A DNA stretch of 64,000 nt from Desulfobulbaceae bacterium (GCA_019163135.1 JAFLKR010000044.1:1-64000); one strand, 5' to 3'. Shown: positions 9,115 to 20,566, numbered from the stretch's first letter. The notes: generated by a model not told the origin, from the sequence alone. A program made the numbers and translations.

Positions 9115-10830
9115 TCAGGAGAGGCCCTGCCGGATAAGTACGGTGATTTGCTCGACCGCCTCTTCCAGGGCGAGGACCTGGGTTTCTCCGGTCCGGCGGG
9201 AGCGCAATTCCACCTTGCCCTCCTTCTCGAAGGTCTTGCCCACGGTGAGCCGGTAGGGAATGCCCAGCAGGTCGGCATCGTTGAACTTTGACCCCGGGCG
9301 TTCGTCGCGGTCATCGTAGAGAATATCCAGCCCCTGGGCCTGCAGATCGAGGTACAACCGCTCCGCTGCCTGGCAATATTGTTCATCCTTGGGACCGAGA
9401 TTGAGCACGATCACCTGGAACGGGGCAAGGGGCAAGGGAAAGATAATGCCTTTGGCATCATGATTCTGTTCGATGGCCGCTGCCATCACCCGGCTGACCC
9501 CGATACCATAGCAGCCCATGACAAAGGGTTTTTCCTGGCCGTCGCTGTCCTGAAAGGTGGCGGCCATCGCCTCGGAATATTTGGTGCCCAGCTTGAAAAT
9601 ATGCCCGACCTCGATCCCCTCTTTCAGCCGCAGCCCACTACCGCACAGGGGACAATGATCAGTTACGGTAATCTGCCGCAGATCGCCGGTCACCAAGGGC
9701 TGGAAATCCCGGCCGGGATTAACCCCGGTAAGGTGCATGCCCTTTTCGTTGGCCCCGGCCACGGCATTGACCATCCGCATCACTTCCTGATCCGCCACCA
9801 TCTTCACCGGCAAACCCACCGGCCCCAGATAACCGACGGGCAACCGGGTCTGCTGCCAGACCTGATCCTCGTCCATGGGCTCGACATCGGTCGCCCCCAG
9901 CAAATTCTTCAGCTTGACCGATTGTACCTCGCGATCGCCACGCACCAGTGCCGCCACCGGTTCACCGTCGGCCAGGTAGAACATGGTTTTGATCAGGGCA
10001 GCGGGCTGCACCTGCAAAAACTCGGCGACCTTATCCACCTTTTTCATACCCGGGGTAGCGACTCGGACCAGTTCCTGCAAAATCACGTCAGTATCGGGAG
10101 GCGTGGTATCCGCTGGGATAGTCGCTTTCTCGACATTGGCCGCATAACTGCAAGCGGTGCAGATTACCAGGGTATCCTCGCCGGTATCGGCCAGGACCAT
10201 GAATTCATGGGAAAACGAGCCGCCGATCGAGCCGCTGTCCGCCTCCACTGCCCGAAATTCCAAACCGCAGCTTGCAAAAACGCGATGATAGGCATCGCGC
10301 ATTATCTCATAACTGCGACTGGCGCCGGCATCATCCATATCAAAGGAATAAGCATCCTTCATCAAAAACTCGCGCCCACGCATCAGGCCGAAACGCGGTC
10401 GGATTTCGTCGCGAAATTTGGTCTGAATCTGGTAGATATTGACCGGCAACTGCCGGTAGGACTGCAACTCGCGACGGGCGATATCGGTCACCACTTCCTC
10501 ATGGGTCGGTCCCAGGCAGTAATCCCGGTCATGGCGATCCCTGAAACGCAGCAGTTCCGGGCCGTATTTCTTCCAGCGTCCTGATTCCTCCCAAAGATCC
10601 CCTGGCTGCACCATGGGCATGAGAATTTCCTGAGCGCCAGCACGGTTCATCTCCCGCCGCACAATCTCGGTCACCTTTTGCAGCACCATGAATCCCAGGG
10701 GCAGGTAGGTATACATCCCTGAGGTCAGTTTACGGATGAATCCACCCCGAACCAGCAACTGATGACTGATAACCTCGGCCTCCGACGGGGTTTCCTTGGT
10801 GGTGGGCAGCAACATCTGTGAGTAACGCAT
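9115..10830 (-). CDS. proS: prolyl-tRNA synthetase
   Basis: 571 aa, '[46 protein letters not shown]', '[22 protein letters not shown]'. Confidence 0.97.
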   Translation of the reverse strand: MRYSQMLLPTTKETPSEAEVISHQLLVRGGFIRKLTSGMYTYLPLGFMVLQKVTEIVRREMNRAGAQEILMPMVQPGDLWEESGRWKKYGPELLRFRDRHDRDYCLGPTHEEVVTDIARRELQSYRQLPVNIYQIQTKFRDEIRPRFGLMRGREFLMKDAYSFDMDDAGASRSYEIMRDAYHRVFASCGLEFRAVEADSGSIGGSFSHEFMVLADTGEDTLVICTACSYAANVEKATIPADTTPPDTDVILQELVRVATPGMKKVDKVAEFLQVQPAALIKTMFYLADGEPVAALVRGDREVQSVKLKNLLGATDVEPMDEDQVWQQTRLPVGYLGPVGLPVKMVADQEVMRMVNAVAGANEKGMHLTGVNPGRDFQPLVTGDLRQITVTDHCPLCGSGLRLKEGIEVGHIFKLGTKYSEAMAATFQDSDGQEKPFVMGCYGIGVSRVMAAAIEQNHDAKGIIFPLPLAPFQVIVLNLGPKDEQYCQAAERLYLDLQAQGLDILYDDRDERPGSKFNDADLLGIPYRLTVGKTFEKEGKVELRSRRTGETQVLALEEAVEQITVLIRQGLS

Positions 10831-10884
10831 AGCAAATCTCCGTTCGAGTTGGAACCAATCAATGAAAAAGAGGGTGAAAGAAGT

Positions 10885-12003
10885 CTAATGTGAAGCCCGG
10901 CTCTGGTATTCGGCTTCCAACTTTTCGAGTTCTTCGAGAAAAACCGGAAACAGCTCTGCCTCCGCGACCTTCCTGAAAATCTCGCCTTTTTTGAAAATAA
11001 TTCCGACCCCGTGGCCGCCGGCAATGCCGATATCGGCCTCCCGTGCTTCCCCGGGTCCGTTGACCACGCACCCCATGACCGCCACCTTGATGTTGGCCTG
11101 CATGGTCTGGAGGTGCTGCTCCACCTTCTCCGCCAGGCTGAAAAGATCGAGTCGGGTCCGACCGCAGGTGGGGCAGGAAATCAGTTCCGGACCGCGCTCG
11201 CGGATCCGCAGTGACCGAAGCAATTCATACCCAACCCGAATTTCCTCCACAGGATCGCGGGTCAGCGAAATGCGGAAGGTGTCGCCGATCCCCTCGGCAA
11301 GCAGAATGCCAAGCGCGACACTGGACTTGACCGTCCCGGCAATGAGTCCGCCCGCCTCGGTGACCCCGAGGTGCAACGGATAGTCGGTCTGTTGCGCCAA
11401 CTGCCGATATCCGGCGATGGTGGTCAGGGTATCCGAAGATTTGATCGATATTTTGATCTCGAAAAAGCCCTGCTGCTCAAGCAGGCGAACGTTGCCCAAG
11501 GCACTGGCAATCAGGGCATCTGGACGCTCCGGGGTGGGATAGCCGTATTGCTTGAGGAGTTCTTTTTCAATGGATCCGGAATTGACCCCCACCCGGATCG
11601 GCACCCCATGCATTTTGGCGCTCGCCACCACCCTGGCAAGCTTGTCCGGACCGCCGAGGTTACCGGGATTAATCCTGATGCCCTGGGCTCCGTGTTCCAT
11701 GGCGGCCACCGCCAGTCGGCTGTCAAAATGGATATCGGCAATCAGAGGAATCGTAATCTGTGCCCGGATGGCGGTGATTGCCTCTGCGGCTGCCAAATCG
11801 GGGACAGCCACCCGGATCAACTCACACCCGGCCCGTTCCAACTGGTGAATCTGGCGCACCGTTGCGGCCACATCACCGGTCAGAGTGTTGGTCATCGACT
11901 GTACAATTATAGGGGCCTCGCCACCGATTGCCACAGTCCCGATATGAATCTGCCGTGTTTTTTTCCGTATGATCATGTTCGCTCCCTGCCAGCCCTTTGG
12001 CAT
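10885..12003 (-). CDS. ispG: 4-hydroxy-3-methylbut-2-en-1-yl diphosphate synthase
   Basis: 372 aa, 'IGGEAPIIVQSMTNT', 'ISCPTCGRTRLDLF', 'VMGCVVNGPGEAREADIGIAGG'. Confidence 0.97.
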   Translation of the reverse strand: MPKGWQGANMIIRKKTRQIHIGTVAIGGEAPIIVQSMTNTLTGDVAATVRQIHQLERAGCELIRVAVPDLAAAEAITAIRAQITIPLIADIHFDSRLAVAAMEHGAQGIRINPGNLGGPDKLARVVASAKMHGVPIRVGVNSGSIEKELLKQYGYPTPERPDALIASALGNVRLLEQQGFFEIKISIKSSDTLTTIAGYRQLAQQTDYPLHLGVTEAGGLIAGTVKSSVALGILLAEGIGDTFRISLTRDPVEEIRVGYELLRSLRIRERGPELISCPTCGRTRLDLFSLAEKVEQHLQTMQANIKVAVMGCVVNGPGEAREADIGIAGGHGVGIIFKKGEIFRKVAEAELFPVFLEELEKLEAEYQSRASH

Positions 12004-12701
12004 TACTGCAAATTCAATTCCGCCTCAGAGGCCCGGACGTACCAGGGGACCAGATCGGCACCATTACCCGCAGCCCCGGTCGCTAAAATCGACGCGCCGC
12101 AAAACCCGATGAGAGCGGCGCGCGGATGGATAGTCCCGGCGGGCAGCACCCGTGCCTGCCGATGCGCTGCCAGTTGGGCGAAACAGGCCACTATCCCCGG
12201 GCCAGCCACCAGGGTTGGCTCTTGAATCCTCTGGACGAGTGCTTCCGGAGAAAGCACCTGAGGTTCGCCGATCCGACGGCAGCTGAAATCGTCACTGTAT
12301 CGGTAAAACGCCGCATACACCTGCTGTTTTCTCGCATCAAGCAGACAACAGACGGGTAGATCGAGGGCTGGCACCTGCGCGGCTAGGCCGTCAAGGGTGG
12401 AAACCCCGATCAGCGGCACACCGGCCGCCATGGCAATGCCCTTGGCCGCCGCCATACCAATACGCAAACCGGTAAAGGAACCCGGCCCCTGACTGACGGC
12501 GACCCCATCGAGATCGGTCCAATTCGTCCCGGCCGCGACCATCATGGCCTCGACCAGCCCAAGCAGACGCCGTGAATGGGTGGTTTCGGGTTGGAGCGTA
12601 TATTCGGCCAGCACCTTGCCGTTACGACTGTCGCCCGCTGTCAAAGAGACACTACCACACCCGGTGGCGGTCTCAATGGCCAGAATCAGGACATCAGCCA
12701 T
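12003..12701 (-). CDS. tsaB: tRNA threonylcarbamoyladenosine biosynthesis protein TsaB
   Basis: 'LILAIETATGCGSVSL', 'VSQGPGSFTGLRIGMAAAKGIA'. Confidence 0.93.
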   Translation of the reverse strand: MADVLILAIETATGCGSVSLTAGDSRNGKVLAEYTLQPETTHSRRLLGLVEAMMVAAGTNWTDLDGVAVSQGPGSFTGLRIGMAAAKGIAMAAGVPLIGVSTLDGLAAQVPALDLPVCCLLDARKQQVYAAFYRYSDDFSCRRIGEPQVLSPEALVQRIQEPTLVAGPGIVACFAQLAAHRQARVLPAGTIHPRAALIGFCGASILATGAAGNGADLVPWYVRASEAELNLQ

Positions 12702-13771
12702 CGCCTGACCAGCCGGAGTATATCGTTATAAAAAACAAAAACCATCAACGTGCCCAAGATGGCAATACCAATTTTCTGGCTGATCTCCATGGTTCGATCG
12801 TTTAAAGGTTTACGACGAATTGCCTCCAGTGAAAGAAAGACCAGGTGACCGCCATCGAGCACGGGAATGGGCAGCAGATTGAGGATACCGAGGTTGACGC
12901 TCAACAGACCCATGAAATAGAGGAGGTTCATCCACCCGGCTTCCAACTGCTGGCCGGCAATTTCGGCTATCCGGATCGGTCCGCCCAGTTCGCTGGCCGG
13001 GATAACCCGCTGCACCATTTTAACGATTCCCATGACTGTCAGGTAACCGAGATTCCAGGTCTGCATCAGGGCAGCGCTGCCCGATTCCCCTATGCCGACC
13101 TTTTTATAGCGAATTTCGTCACTGCGGACGATGCCGAGCATAAACCGCTCACCAACCGCTTCCCCAAAAAGATTCTTCATCTTCTGCATGGTGGGCTTGG
13201 CGGTGAAGGTCAGTTCCTGGCCCTGACGGTCAACCACCAGGATCACGGCCTGTCCCTGACTGTCCTTGATACCGTCGGAAACCTGAGTCCAGGAGGTGGT
13301 CAACTGCCCGTTAATGCTACGCACCACATCACCGCTCTTGACCCCCATCTCTTCGGCCACCGAGCCGGCGCTAACTTCGCCAATCCGGGTGGAGTCGACC
13401 GGTTCGGGCAGGCCAGCGAACAAAAAGATGCAAAAGAACAACACCACCGCAAACACCAGATTAAACAGCGGGCCGCCAAAGACAATGCCGAAGCGCTGCC
13501 AGACCGGTTTATGAGAAAACGAACGATGCACATCTTCCGGGAGGACTTCCTCTCCCTGTTGCTCACCGTACATCTTGACGTAGCCGCCCAGAGGAAAAGC
13601 ACTGATGAGGTACTCGGTTTCTCCCCACTGCCGCCCGATCACTTTCTGGCCAAAACCCAGGGAAAACTTCAGGACTTTGACGCCAAAAAGCTTGGCCAAT
13701 AAAAAATGTCCGAATTCATGGACAAAGATGAGCACACCTAAAACGAGGACAAACGAAAGGACGGAATTCAT
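12686..13771 (-). CDS. rseP: RIP metalloprotease RseP
   Basis: 'LIFVHEFGHFLLAKLFGVKVLKFSLGFG' (HExxH), PDZ region, 'LLPIPVLDGGHLVFL'. Confidence 0.95.
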   Translation of the reverse strand: MNSVLSFVLVLGVLIFVHEFGHFLLAKLFGVKVLKFSLGFGQKVIGRQWGETEYLISAFPLGGYVKMYGEQQGEEVLPEDVHRSFSHKPVWQRFGIVFGGPLFNLVFAVVLFFCIFLFAGLPEPVDSTRIGEVSAGSVAEEMGVKSGDVVRSINGQLTTSWTQVSDGIKDSQGQAVILVVDRQGQELTFTAKPTMQKMKNLFGEAVGERFMLGIVRSDEIRYKKVGIGESGSAALMQTWNLGYLTVMGIVKMVQRVIPASELGGPIRIAEIAGQQLEAGWMNLLYFMGLLSVNLGILNLLPIPVLDGGHLVFLSLEAIRRKPLNDRTMEISQKIGIAILGTLMVFVFYNDILRLVRRWLMS

Positions 13772-13840
13772 GGAAATCCTTGGGAATAATTTCGAAAAAG
13801 AAAGGTATAACAGGAAATCGGACGAATACGGAACCTACGG

Positions 13841-14998
13841 TCAGGCGGTTGCAATCTCCTGCGCCGCTAAGGTTCGGGCTTCTTGGTCTGCGGCCAGGAT
13901 CGACTGCAGGTTCAACTCGTCGCCCTGGGTTGTTCTTCGCAGCACCGCACCAACAATTTCAGCAATCCGGGTGAATCCGATGCGGCCGGCAAGAAAGGCC
14001 TCCACTGCTACTTCATTGGCAGCATTGAGGGCCGCCGGCATGACCCCTCCCATGTGCAGGGCATCATAGGCCATCTGCAGGGCGGGAAAGCGGGCATGAT
14101 CGGGTACTTCAAAAGCCAGTCCGCCGCATTGCTCGAGACTGAGACGTGAGAGGCCCAGTTCCAGGCGTTCCGGATAGGAAAGGGCGTAGGCGATGGGGAT
14201 GCGCATGTCGGGAATCCCCATTTGGGCCACCACAGAGCCATCGCGATATTCCACCAACGAATGGACGATCGATTGTGGATGGACCACGACCTCGATCTGT
14301 TTCGGAGCCACATCAAAAAGCCAGCGAGCTTCGATAACTTCGAGCCCTTTATTCATCAACGTCGCAGAATCTATGGAAATTTTTCGCCCCATGGTCCAAT
14401 TAGGATGGGCCAGGGCCTGATCCGGAGTGGCGGTGAGCAAGGTCTCCTGGCCCCAGGTTCTAAACGGTCCTCCGGAGGCGGTGAGAATAATCCGGGCCAC
14501 ATCCTGCTTCCTCCCGGCCTCCAGTGCCTGAAAGATGGCGCTATGCTCGGAATCGATGGGCAAGAGACGCACCTGGTGTCGGCGGACGGCTTCCATAATC
14601 AGGCGGCCAGCCATGACCAGAGTCTCCTTGTTGGCCAGGCCGATATCCTTGCCGGCTCGGATGGCGGCGAGTGTCGGCAACAGCCCGACCGCCCCGACCA
14701 CTGCGGATACCATCATGTCGGCGGCGGGCAACGAGGCTACGGTGCAATTGCCTTCCAAACCACTGACAATCCGGGACCGATACGAAGGCGGGAGTTTTTC
14801 GGCCAGCGCACCGACCAGGGCAGGATCGCCCACCGCTACACATTCCGGTTTAAATTCGAGCACCTGCTCTGCCAAACTTTCGACGCGTCGTCCGGCCGAG
14901 AGCCCGACGATCCGAAACTGCTCCGGAAACTGCCGAACCACTGCCAGGACATTTTGGCCGATCGAACCAGTGGACCCAAGAAGCGAGAGGGCTTTCAT
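13841..14998 (-). CDS. dxr: 1-deoxy-D-xylulose 5-phosphate reductoisomerase
   Basis: '[18 protein letters not shown]', '[11 protein letters not shown]', '[11 protein letters not shown]', '[22 protein letters not shown]'. Confidence 0.97.
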   Translation of the reverse strand: MKALSLLGSTGSIGQNVLAVVRQFPEQFRIVGLSAGRRVESLAEQVLEFKPECVAVGDPALVGALAEKLPPSYRSRIVSGLEGNCTVASLPAADMMVSAVVGAVGLLPTLAAIRAGKDIGLANKETLVMAGRLIMEAVRRHQVRLLPIDSEHSAIFQALEAGRKQDVARIILTASGGPFRTWGQETLLTATPDQALAHPNWTMGRKISIDSATLMNKGLEVIEARWLFDVAPKQIEVVVHPQSIVHSLVEYRDGSVVAQMGIPDMRIPIAYALSYPERLELGLSRLSLEQCGGLAFEVPDHARFPALQMAYDALHMGGVMPAALNAANEVAVEAFLAGRIGFTRIAEIVGAVLRRTTQGDELNLQSILAADQEARTLAAQEIATA

Positions 14999-15792
14999 CT
15001 CAGCATACCGAAATAGAGCAGATAATAGAGCACCGGTCCGGTTAACAACAAACTGTCTATCCGATCAAGCAGACCGCCATGACCGCGCAGGATCGTTCCC
15101 GAATCTTTGACGTTCATGGAACGTTTGATCATCGACTCGGTTAAATCGCCGGCTATACCGATAATAATGAGCAACGCGGCTGCAAAGAACAGGGGCAGCG
15201 GATCGACCCTTCCCGGGAAAAACAGGGCTATCCCTTCAGCGGTGGCAATGCCGGCTACTAAGCCGCCAACGCCTCCGGCCATGGTTTTCTTAGGACTAAT
15301 TTCGGGAAAGAGCTTACGACGCCCGAAGGCCCTACCGAAGTAGTAGGCCCCGGTATCCGAGCCTGCCACCACCGCAATCAGCATGGTCAGCCAAAACGGA
15401 CCGTTCGGCAAAAACCGAATACATACCACATGGGCCATGCAGAGCGAAATATACACACTGGCAAATACATTGTAACTGAAATATTTAAAGACATCTTCAA
15501 TGGTTGTATATCCATGGAGCGCTGCCATCGCTGTGGCTATCAGACTGGCAATCACCCCGGCGAGTATGATATCGCCCCTACCAAAATAAGCAGCCAACAC
15601 CGGAAAGAGACACAGAAAAATAGTTGCAAATAGACGAGGACCGGTGAGCGAGTTGCTGGTCATACGAAAAAATTCAGACAAAGCAATAACAGCCCCGCCA
15701 ACCGCTACCGCCCAGAACAACTCCGCTGATCCTAAAAAAAGCAGGAGCAGCCAGGCGCCGGCCATTAGAATCCCAGGGATCACACGGCTCAT
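14995..15792 (-). CDS. cdsA: phosphatidate cytidylyltransferase
   Basis: Multi-TM protein with '[33 protein letters not shown]' and '[35 protein letters not shown]'. Confidence 0.95.
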   Translation of the reverse strand: MSRVIPGILMAGAWLLLLFLGSAELFWAVAVGGAVIALSEFFRMTSNSLTGPRLFATIFLCLFPVLAAYFGRGDIILAGVIASLIATAMAALHGYTTIEDVFKYFSYNVFASVYISLCMAHVVCIRFLPNGPFWLTMLIAVVAGSDTGAYYFGRAFGRRKLFPEISPKKTMAGGVGGLVAGIATAEGIALFFPGRVDPLPLFFAAALLIIIGIAGDLTESMIKRSMNVKDSGTILRGHGGLLDRIDSLLLTGPVLYYLLYFGMLR

Positions 15793-15797
15793 CGCTT

Positions 15798-16538
15798 TTA
15801 CTCCGCTTGAAGTTGTGCACCGATCTTGCCAAATCGGCGCTGTCGGCGATTATAGATGTTGATGGCTTCGATCAACTGATCTTTTCGAAAATCCGGCCAT
15901 TTCACTTCGGTGAAATAGAGTTCGGTGTAGGAGGTCTGCCAGAGAAGAAAATTGGAGAGGCGGTGTTCGCCACCTGTACGAATCAATAGATCCGGATCAG
16001 GTTGCCCAGCGGTAAAAAGATGTTCACTGATGGATAATTCGGAAATTTCTTGCCACTGCAAAACGCCATCCTGACACTTTTGGGCGAGATGGCGCACGGC
16101 CTGCACCAATTCACTGCGTCCGCCATAACTCAACGCGAGATTCAAGGTCATGCTCTGGCACGATTGGGTCTCGGAGATAGTTTGGTGAAGAACTGCCTGC
16201 ACATCGGTCGGCAAGCGATTTTGCTGACCCACGCAACAAAGACGGATATCGTTTTTCAGCATGGTTTTCAACTCCGACTGGAGATACCGCTTCAACAACC
16301 CCATCAACCCAGTGACTTCACCGGGAGGACGGTTCCAGTTTTCCGTCGAAAACGCATACAAGGTCAAGAACTCAATCCCTATCGTTCTTGAAGTTTCCAC
16401 AATCTCTCGGACAGAATCCACACCTGCTTTATGCCCGAACAATCTGGGACGATAACGTTCCTCGGCCCAGCGCCCATTGCCATCCATGATAATGGCGATA
16501 TGGCGCGGTACAGCAAGGATGTTATCTGATTCAGCCAC
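15798..16538 (-). CDS. uppS: undecaprenyl diphosphate synthase
   Basis: 'HIAIIMDGNGRWAEER', 'LTLYAFSTENWNRP', 'PDPDLLIRTGGEHRLSNFLLWQTSYTELYF'. Confidence 0.97.
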   Translation of the reverse strand: MAESDNILAVPRHIAIIMDGNGRWAEERYRPRLFGHKAGVDSVREIVETSRTIGIEFLTLYAFSTENWNRPPGEVTGLMGLLKRYLQSELKTMLKNDIRLCCVGQQNRLPTDVQAVLHQTISETQSCQSMTLNLALSYGGRSELVQAVRHLAQKCQDGVLQWQEISELSISEHLFTAGQPDPDLLIRTGGEHRLSNFLLWQTSYTELYFTEVKWPDFRKDQLIEAINIYNRRQRRFGKIGAQLQAE

Positions 16539-16568
16539 GGATACCTATATGTACATGAAATGGGGAGG

Positions 16569-17126
16569 TCATACCTCCATCACTTCCCTTTCCTTACCGC
16601 CGGCTATCTCATCGATCTGGGTGATAAAGCCGTCCGTAATCTTTTGCGCCTCTTCCTGGAGACGAAACAAATCGTCTTCAGATATTTCCTTATCCTTCTT
16701 AAGTTTTTTAAAGGCCTCGTTGGAATCGCGACGGACGTTGCGAACTGCTACTTTATATTCCTCGCTGATTTTCTTGACTTGTTTGACCAACCCTTTCCGC
16801 CTCTCGCCGGTAAGCGGGGGTATGGTCAGTCGAACCACATTGCCGTCGCTTGCGGGGGTCAGTCCAAGGCCTGATGCCAGAATAGCCTTTTCGATTGCCG
16901 GCAGAACTTGTGGGTCCCAAGGTTTAATGATGATCATACTATTCTCTGGAATCGTCATGGAACCAACCTGATCCATGGACATCAGCGAACCATAGGCTTT
17001 CACTTTAATGCCATCGAGCAGGGAGAGAGAGGCCCGTCCGGTTCTGATTTTCACCAATTCTCGTTTAAGGGCCTCAATACTTGACGTCATTTTTTCTTTT
17101 AATTGATCAATAATCGCGTTGGTCAT
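16569..17126 (-). CDS. frr: ribosome recycling factor
   Basis: 185 aa, 'ELVKIRTGRASLSLLDGIKVKAYGSLMSMDQVGSMTIPE', 'RRDSNEAFKKLKKDKEISEDD'. Confidence 0.97.
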   Translation of the reverse strand: MTNAIIDQLKEKMTSSIEALKRELVKIRTGRASLSLLDGIKVKAYGSLMSMDQVGSMTIPENSMIIIKPWDPQVLPAIEKAILASGLGLTPASDGNVVRLTIPPLTGERRKGLVKQVKKISEEYKVAVRNVRRDSNEAFKKLKKDKEISEDDLFRLQEEAQKITDGFITQIDEIAGGKEREVMEV

Positions 17127-17217
17127 ATCAACCTCGCAGAGCGTTATCCTGTATCCTCAGGGAATAAATAAAATTCGTGAAAAAGAATATGCTAGCCTGA
17201 CGGAGATCCGTTGGTTT

Positions 17218-17925
17218 TCAGGTAGTAATCAAAGTCCCGACATCCTCACCCATAACCGCCCTGACGATATTTCCAGTTTCGGTCATATTGAACACGAAAA
17301 TGGGCAAGTTATTATCTCGAGCAAGAGAGATTCCAGCAGCGTCCATAATCCGAAGGTCTTTTTGCAAAACAGTCGTGTAGGTGAGCGTATGATATCGAAC
17401 AGCCTGGTCATCCTTCTCAGGGTCACGATCATAAACCCCATCGACTCTGGTGGCCTTCATAATCACATCGGCCTTGATTTCCAGGGCCCGCAAAACTGCG
17501 GCAGTATCAGTGGTAAAATATGGGTTACCGGTTCCGGCGGCGAATATAACCACCCTTTTGTTTTCAAGGTGCTCCAAAGCCTTCAACCGTTCATAGGGCT
17601 CACAGACGTTGAGCATGGTGATGGCGGACATAACCTTTGCGGGAATCCCCAAGCTCTCCAAGCCGTCCTGAACGGCCAAAGAGTTCATAACCGTCCCCAA
17701 CATTCCCATATTATCCGCCGAACTTCTGTCCATGCCACTAGCGGCTCCCGCAACCCCACGAAAAATATTGCCGGCGCCGACAACCAACGCGAGTTCGATT
17801 CCAAGATTATGCAACGCTTGGATTTCAATAGACAAAAACCGAATAACATCGGTACTTATCCCGTACGCTCTTTCACCCATCAGCGCTTCGCCGCTGATTT
17901 TCAAGAGTACTCGTTTAAATTTCAT
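17218..17925 (-). CDS. pyrH: UMP kinase
   Basis: '[13 protein letters not shown]', '[16 protein letters not shown]', '[16 protein letters not shown]'. Confidence 0.97.
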   Translation of the reverse strand: MKFKRVLLKISGEALMGERAYGISTDVIRFLSIEIQALHNLGIELALVVGAGNIFRGVAGAASGMDRSSADNMGMLGTVMNSLAVQDGLESLGIPAKVMSAITMLNVCEPYERLKALEHLENKRVVIFAAGTGNPYFTTDTAAVLRALEIKADVIMKATRVDGVYDRDPEKDDQAVRYHTLTYTTVLQKDLRIMDAAGISLARDNNLPIFVFNMTETGNIVRAVMGEDVGTLITT

Positions 17926-18021
17926 ACGGTCGGCCTCTACGTCTCATATACCACGTCCAATAAAGACGGATAAAAAACACCGTTTTTTAAAATGCAAAAC
18001 CAGGCTATTTTAAATGATGCA

Positions 18022-18612
18022 TCAGCCTATTTGAAATCGAGCGAATTGTTTGATCGAAATATTTTCGCCCATTTTAGCAACCAATTCATTGAGTAAATCT
18101 TGAATGCTTAAATCAGGATTTTTAACAAATTTTTGCTCAAGGAGGCAAATCTCAGCCAAATATTTCTCAACCTTTCCGCTGACCATCTTCTCGACTATCT
18201 GTTGCGGTTTGCCGGATTCCAAAGCCTGATTAATGTAAATATCTTTTTCACGTTGTAAAATTTCCGCTGGAACTTCTTCGCGACTAACGGCGATAGGATT
18301 AACAGCAGCTATGTGCATGGCGATATCTTTGACAAAGCCCTTGAAGTCGTCGGTTTTGGCAACAAAATCTGTTTCGCAGCCAACCTCAACCATGACACCG
18401 AGCTTTCCACCGGCATGGATATAGGCTTCAACCAGCCCCTCTTTGGTTTCCCTTCCGGCTCGCTTAGCTGCGACGGCCAAACCTTTTTGCCGCAGCAGGT
18501 CAATAGCTTTTTCCATATCACCGACTGTTTCACTCAACGCCTTCTTGCAGTCCATCATACCGGCATTAGTTTTATCGCGAAGCTCTTTGACCATCTGGCT
18601 TGTAATATTCAC
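18022..18612 (-). CDS. tsf: elongation factor Ts (short form)
   Basis: 196 aa, 'MVKELRDKTNAGMMDCKKALSET', 'GVMVEVGCETDFVAKTDDF'. Confidence 0.97.
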   Translation of the reverse strand: MNITSQMVKELRDKTNAGMMDCKKALSETVGDMEKAIDLLRQKGLAVAAKRAGRETKEGLVEAYIHAGGKLGVMVEVGCETDFVAKTDDFKGFVKDIAMHIAAVNPIAVSREEVPAEILQREKDIYINQALESGKPQQIVEKMVSGKVEKYLAEICLLEQKFVKNPDLSIQDLLNELVAKMGENISIKQFARFQIG

Positions 18613-18686
18613 AATACAATCTCCTTAGTTACAGAAAATGACTTCTCTGCAATTGAACAATTTCATATAAACCTGATTTCTGAATG

Positions 18687-18712
18687 ACAGGGGAAGGGGG
18701 CCCTTCCCCTGT
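18687..18712 (-). promoter_or_regulatory. strong hairpin in the rpsB-tsf intergenic region
   Basis: Near-perfect inverted repeat ACAGGGGAAGGG-GG-CCCTTCCCCTGT, not followed by a U tract on the minus strand. Confidence 0.6.
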
Positions 18713-18758
18713 ATATGAAATACTTTAAAAAAGTGAATGAGGTCGGATAAACGATCTC

Positions 18759-19535
18759 TTACTCTTCATCAATCTTAGCGGCAAGGTCTTCATCAACTTC
18801 TGGAGTCATGGCTGTTTCCAGTTCAGCTATATCGGGTTCTGATTCTTCGCCGCGGCGAGCCTTACCCTCAAGCACAGCTTCCGCCATCATTGAAGCTATC
18901 AATTTGATGGCTCGGATGGCGTCATCATTTCCAGGGATAACAAAATCAATCCCATCGGGATCGCAATTGGTATCTGTCAAGGCGATTATCGGAATGCCAA
19001 GTTTAACAGCTTCTCCGACAGCAATGTCTTCTTTTTTGGGATCAACAATAAAAAGAATATCGGGAAGCGTGCGCATGTTCTTGATTCCGCCGATATTACG
19101 GTCAAGTTTCACTCTTTCCTTTTCCATCTGTAAAACTTCTTTTTTGGGAAACCGGTTTATTGAACCATCGGCCTGCATCGACTCAATTTTTTTCAAACGA
19201 TCAACCGAATGTTTGATAGTCTGAAAATTAGTCATCATCCCGCCGAGCCACCGATGATTAATAAAAAACATACCGCAGCGTTGAGCTTCTTCTTTAACAA
19301 TCGTTTGTCCTTGACGTTTCGTACAGACAAAAAGTACCGTTCCGCTGGCCGCAACACCTTCAACCATGTGTTGATATGCCTTTTTAAAAAGCTTCATGGT
19401 AATATCAAGGTTAACAATATAAATGCCGTTTCGAGGCCCATAGATATAGGGTTTCATTTTCGGATTCCATCTTCTGGTTTGATGACCAAAGTGAAGTCCG
19501 GCCTCGAGCATTTGACGCATTGTAACGGCTGCCAT
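18759..19535 (-). CDS. rpsB: 30S ribosomal protein S2
   Basis: '[38 protein letters not shown]', '[16 protein letters not shown]'. Confidence 0.98.
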   Translation of the reverse strand: MAAVTMRQMLEAGLHFGHQTRRWNPKMKPYIYGPRNGIYIVNLDITMKLFKKAYQHMVEGVAASGTVLFVCTKRQGQTIVKEEAQRCGMFFINHRWLGGMMTNFQTIKHSVDRLKKIESMQADGSINRFPKKEVLQMEKERVKLDRNIGGIKNMRTLPDILFIVDPKKEDIAVGEAVKLGIPIIALTDTNCDPDGIDFVIPGNDDAIRAIKLIASMMAEAVLEGKARRGEESEPDIAELETAMTPEVDEDLAAKIDEE

Positions 19536-19679
19536 AACTATCTCCTATTTTTGGTTTTTTCCGCCACCCCGTTAGCCAATCCTACGTTATCAGTAGAACA
19601 CCAAAAGGCAATGAATGGGATGTGTGAATTAATGTTCGCCCATTGTGAGCAAACTATCTGTTAAAGAAACAAACTGATT

Positions 19680-19708
19680 ATAATATCATGATCTGTTGTT
19701 AATATCAA
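19680..19708 (-). promoter_or_regulatory. candidate sigma70 promoter for rpsB-tsf-pyrH-frr
   Basis: On the minus strand: TTGATA (19703-19708), 17-nt spacer, TATTAT (19680-19685), about 145 nt upstream of the rpsB ATG. Confidence 0.6.
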
Positions 19709-19760
19709 GCATCCCTTCCTGCCAGAGACCTACGCGCTTAATCACAGTCACGGTGTAGCT

Positions 19761-20534
19761 TTATTTTGGGATCAGATTTTTCCGCCCTCCCAAGATAAAT
19801 TCCAACCAGGAAAAACCGAAACGTAGCAATTGTTCATCACAATTGGAAATTCGACGGCGTTCGTCCTTATTTAATCTGAAGGTATTTAAGAGCCCATGAC
19901 GCTCAACATAAGCACGAAACCCATCGATATTATAACAAACCATAAAGGCGAGTTGTTGATAAGGCCCGGCCTTCCCTTCCCCTGCCCACGGGTTTGTCGA
20001 AAAAAAAGCATCAAGTTCTGCCCATAAATCGTTAAACAAATTATAGTCGTGGAGTTTTTGGTCCCGTTCCCACTGCCGAAGAGTATAGGTACGGACTTCA
20101 TCGTGCCCCATGCAATATGCATGATGGGTCATAAAATAGTGAATCTTAAGAGGTTGCCCTGGACCTACATGTTCAACCCCCCGTTCGAGGGGATAAGTTC
20201 GACAGGCTGAAGGCCTGTCTTCATAAACCGTACAGCCATGCGGAGCGAGAAATGGGCAAACCGGAAGCGTATCTTCGGTCAACCTGAGCTTAAGTCCGGG
20301 GAAATGTAAATGGCTACCTTCGCACACCATCGTGTATTTGTGAACAAAATCAGAAGATTGGAGTTTAAGCTTTTGTTTCAATCGAAGAATGTCGTATGGA
20401 AAAAGCAACATATCCACATTTCGGCAGCACGAGAGAAAACAACGTACCCCTGAATGACAATGAAAGTTAAAATCCTTTCGATCAATTAAGGTGCGATCTG
20501 GTGGTACCAGTTGATCATGGTCTATAAGTCTCAT
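19761..20534 (-). CDS. YkgJ-family cysteine-cluster protein
   Basis: 257 aa. Cysteine-rich pattern 'CHSGVRCFLSCC ... CPFLAPHGCTVYEDRPSACRTYPLERG', typical of the CxxCxxxC / RPxxCRxYP family. Confidence 0.8.
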   Translation of the reverse strand: MRLIDHDQLVPPDRTLIDRKDFNFHCHSGVRCFLSCCRNVDMLLFPYDILRLKQKLKLQSSDFVHKYTMVCEGSHLHFPGLKLRLTEDTLPVCPFLAPHGCTVYEDRPSACRTYPLERGVEHVGPGQPLKIHYFMTHHAYCMGHDEVRTYTLRQWERDQKLHDYNLFNDLWAELDAFFSTNPWAGEGKAGPYQQLAFMVCYNIDGFRAYVERHGLLNTFRLNKDERRRISNCDEQLLRFGFSWLEFILGGRKNLIPK

Positions 20535-20566
20535 ATTTTATGGTCACGCAAAAATTCGATTTTTGT

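Noticed and set aside
9379-10584. 401-aa plus-strand ORF opposite proS
   Set aside because: Antisense to a clear proS; His/Gln-rich composition typical of shadow translation.
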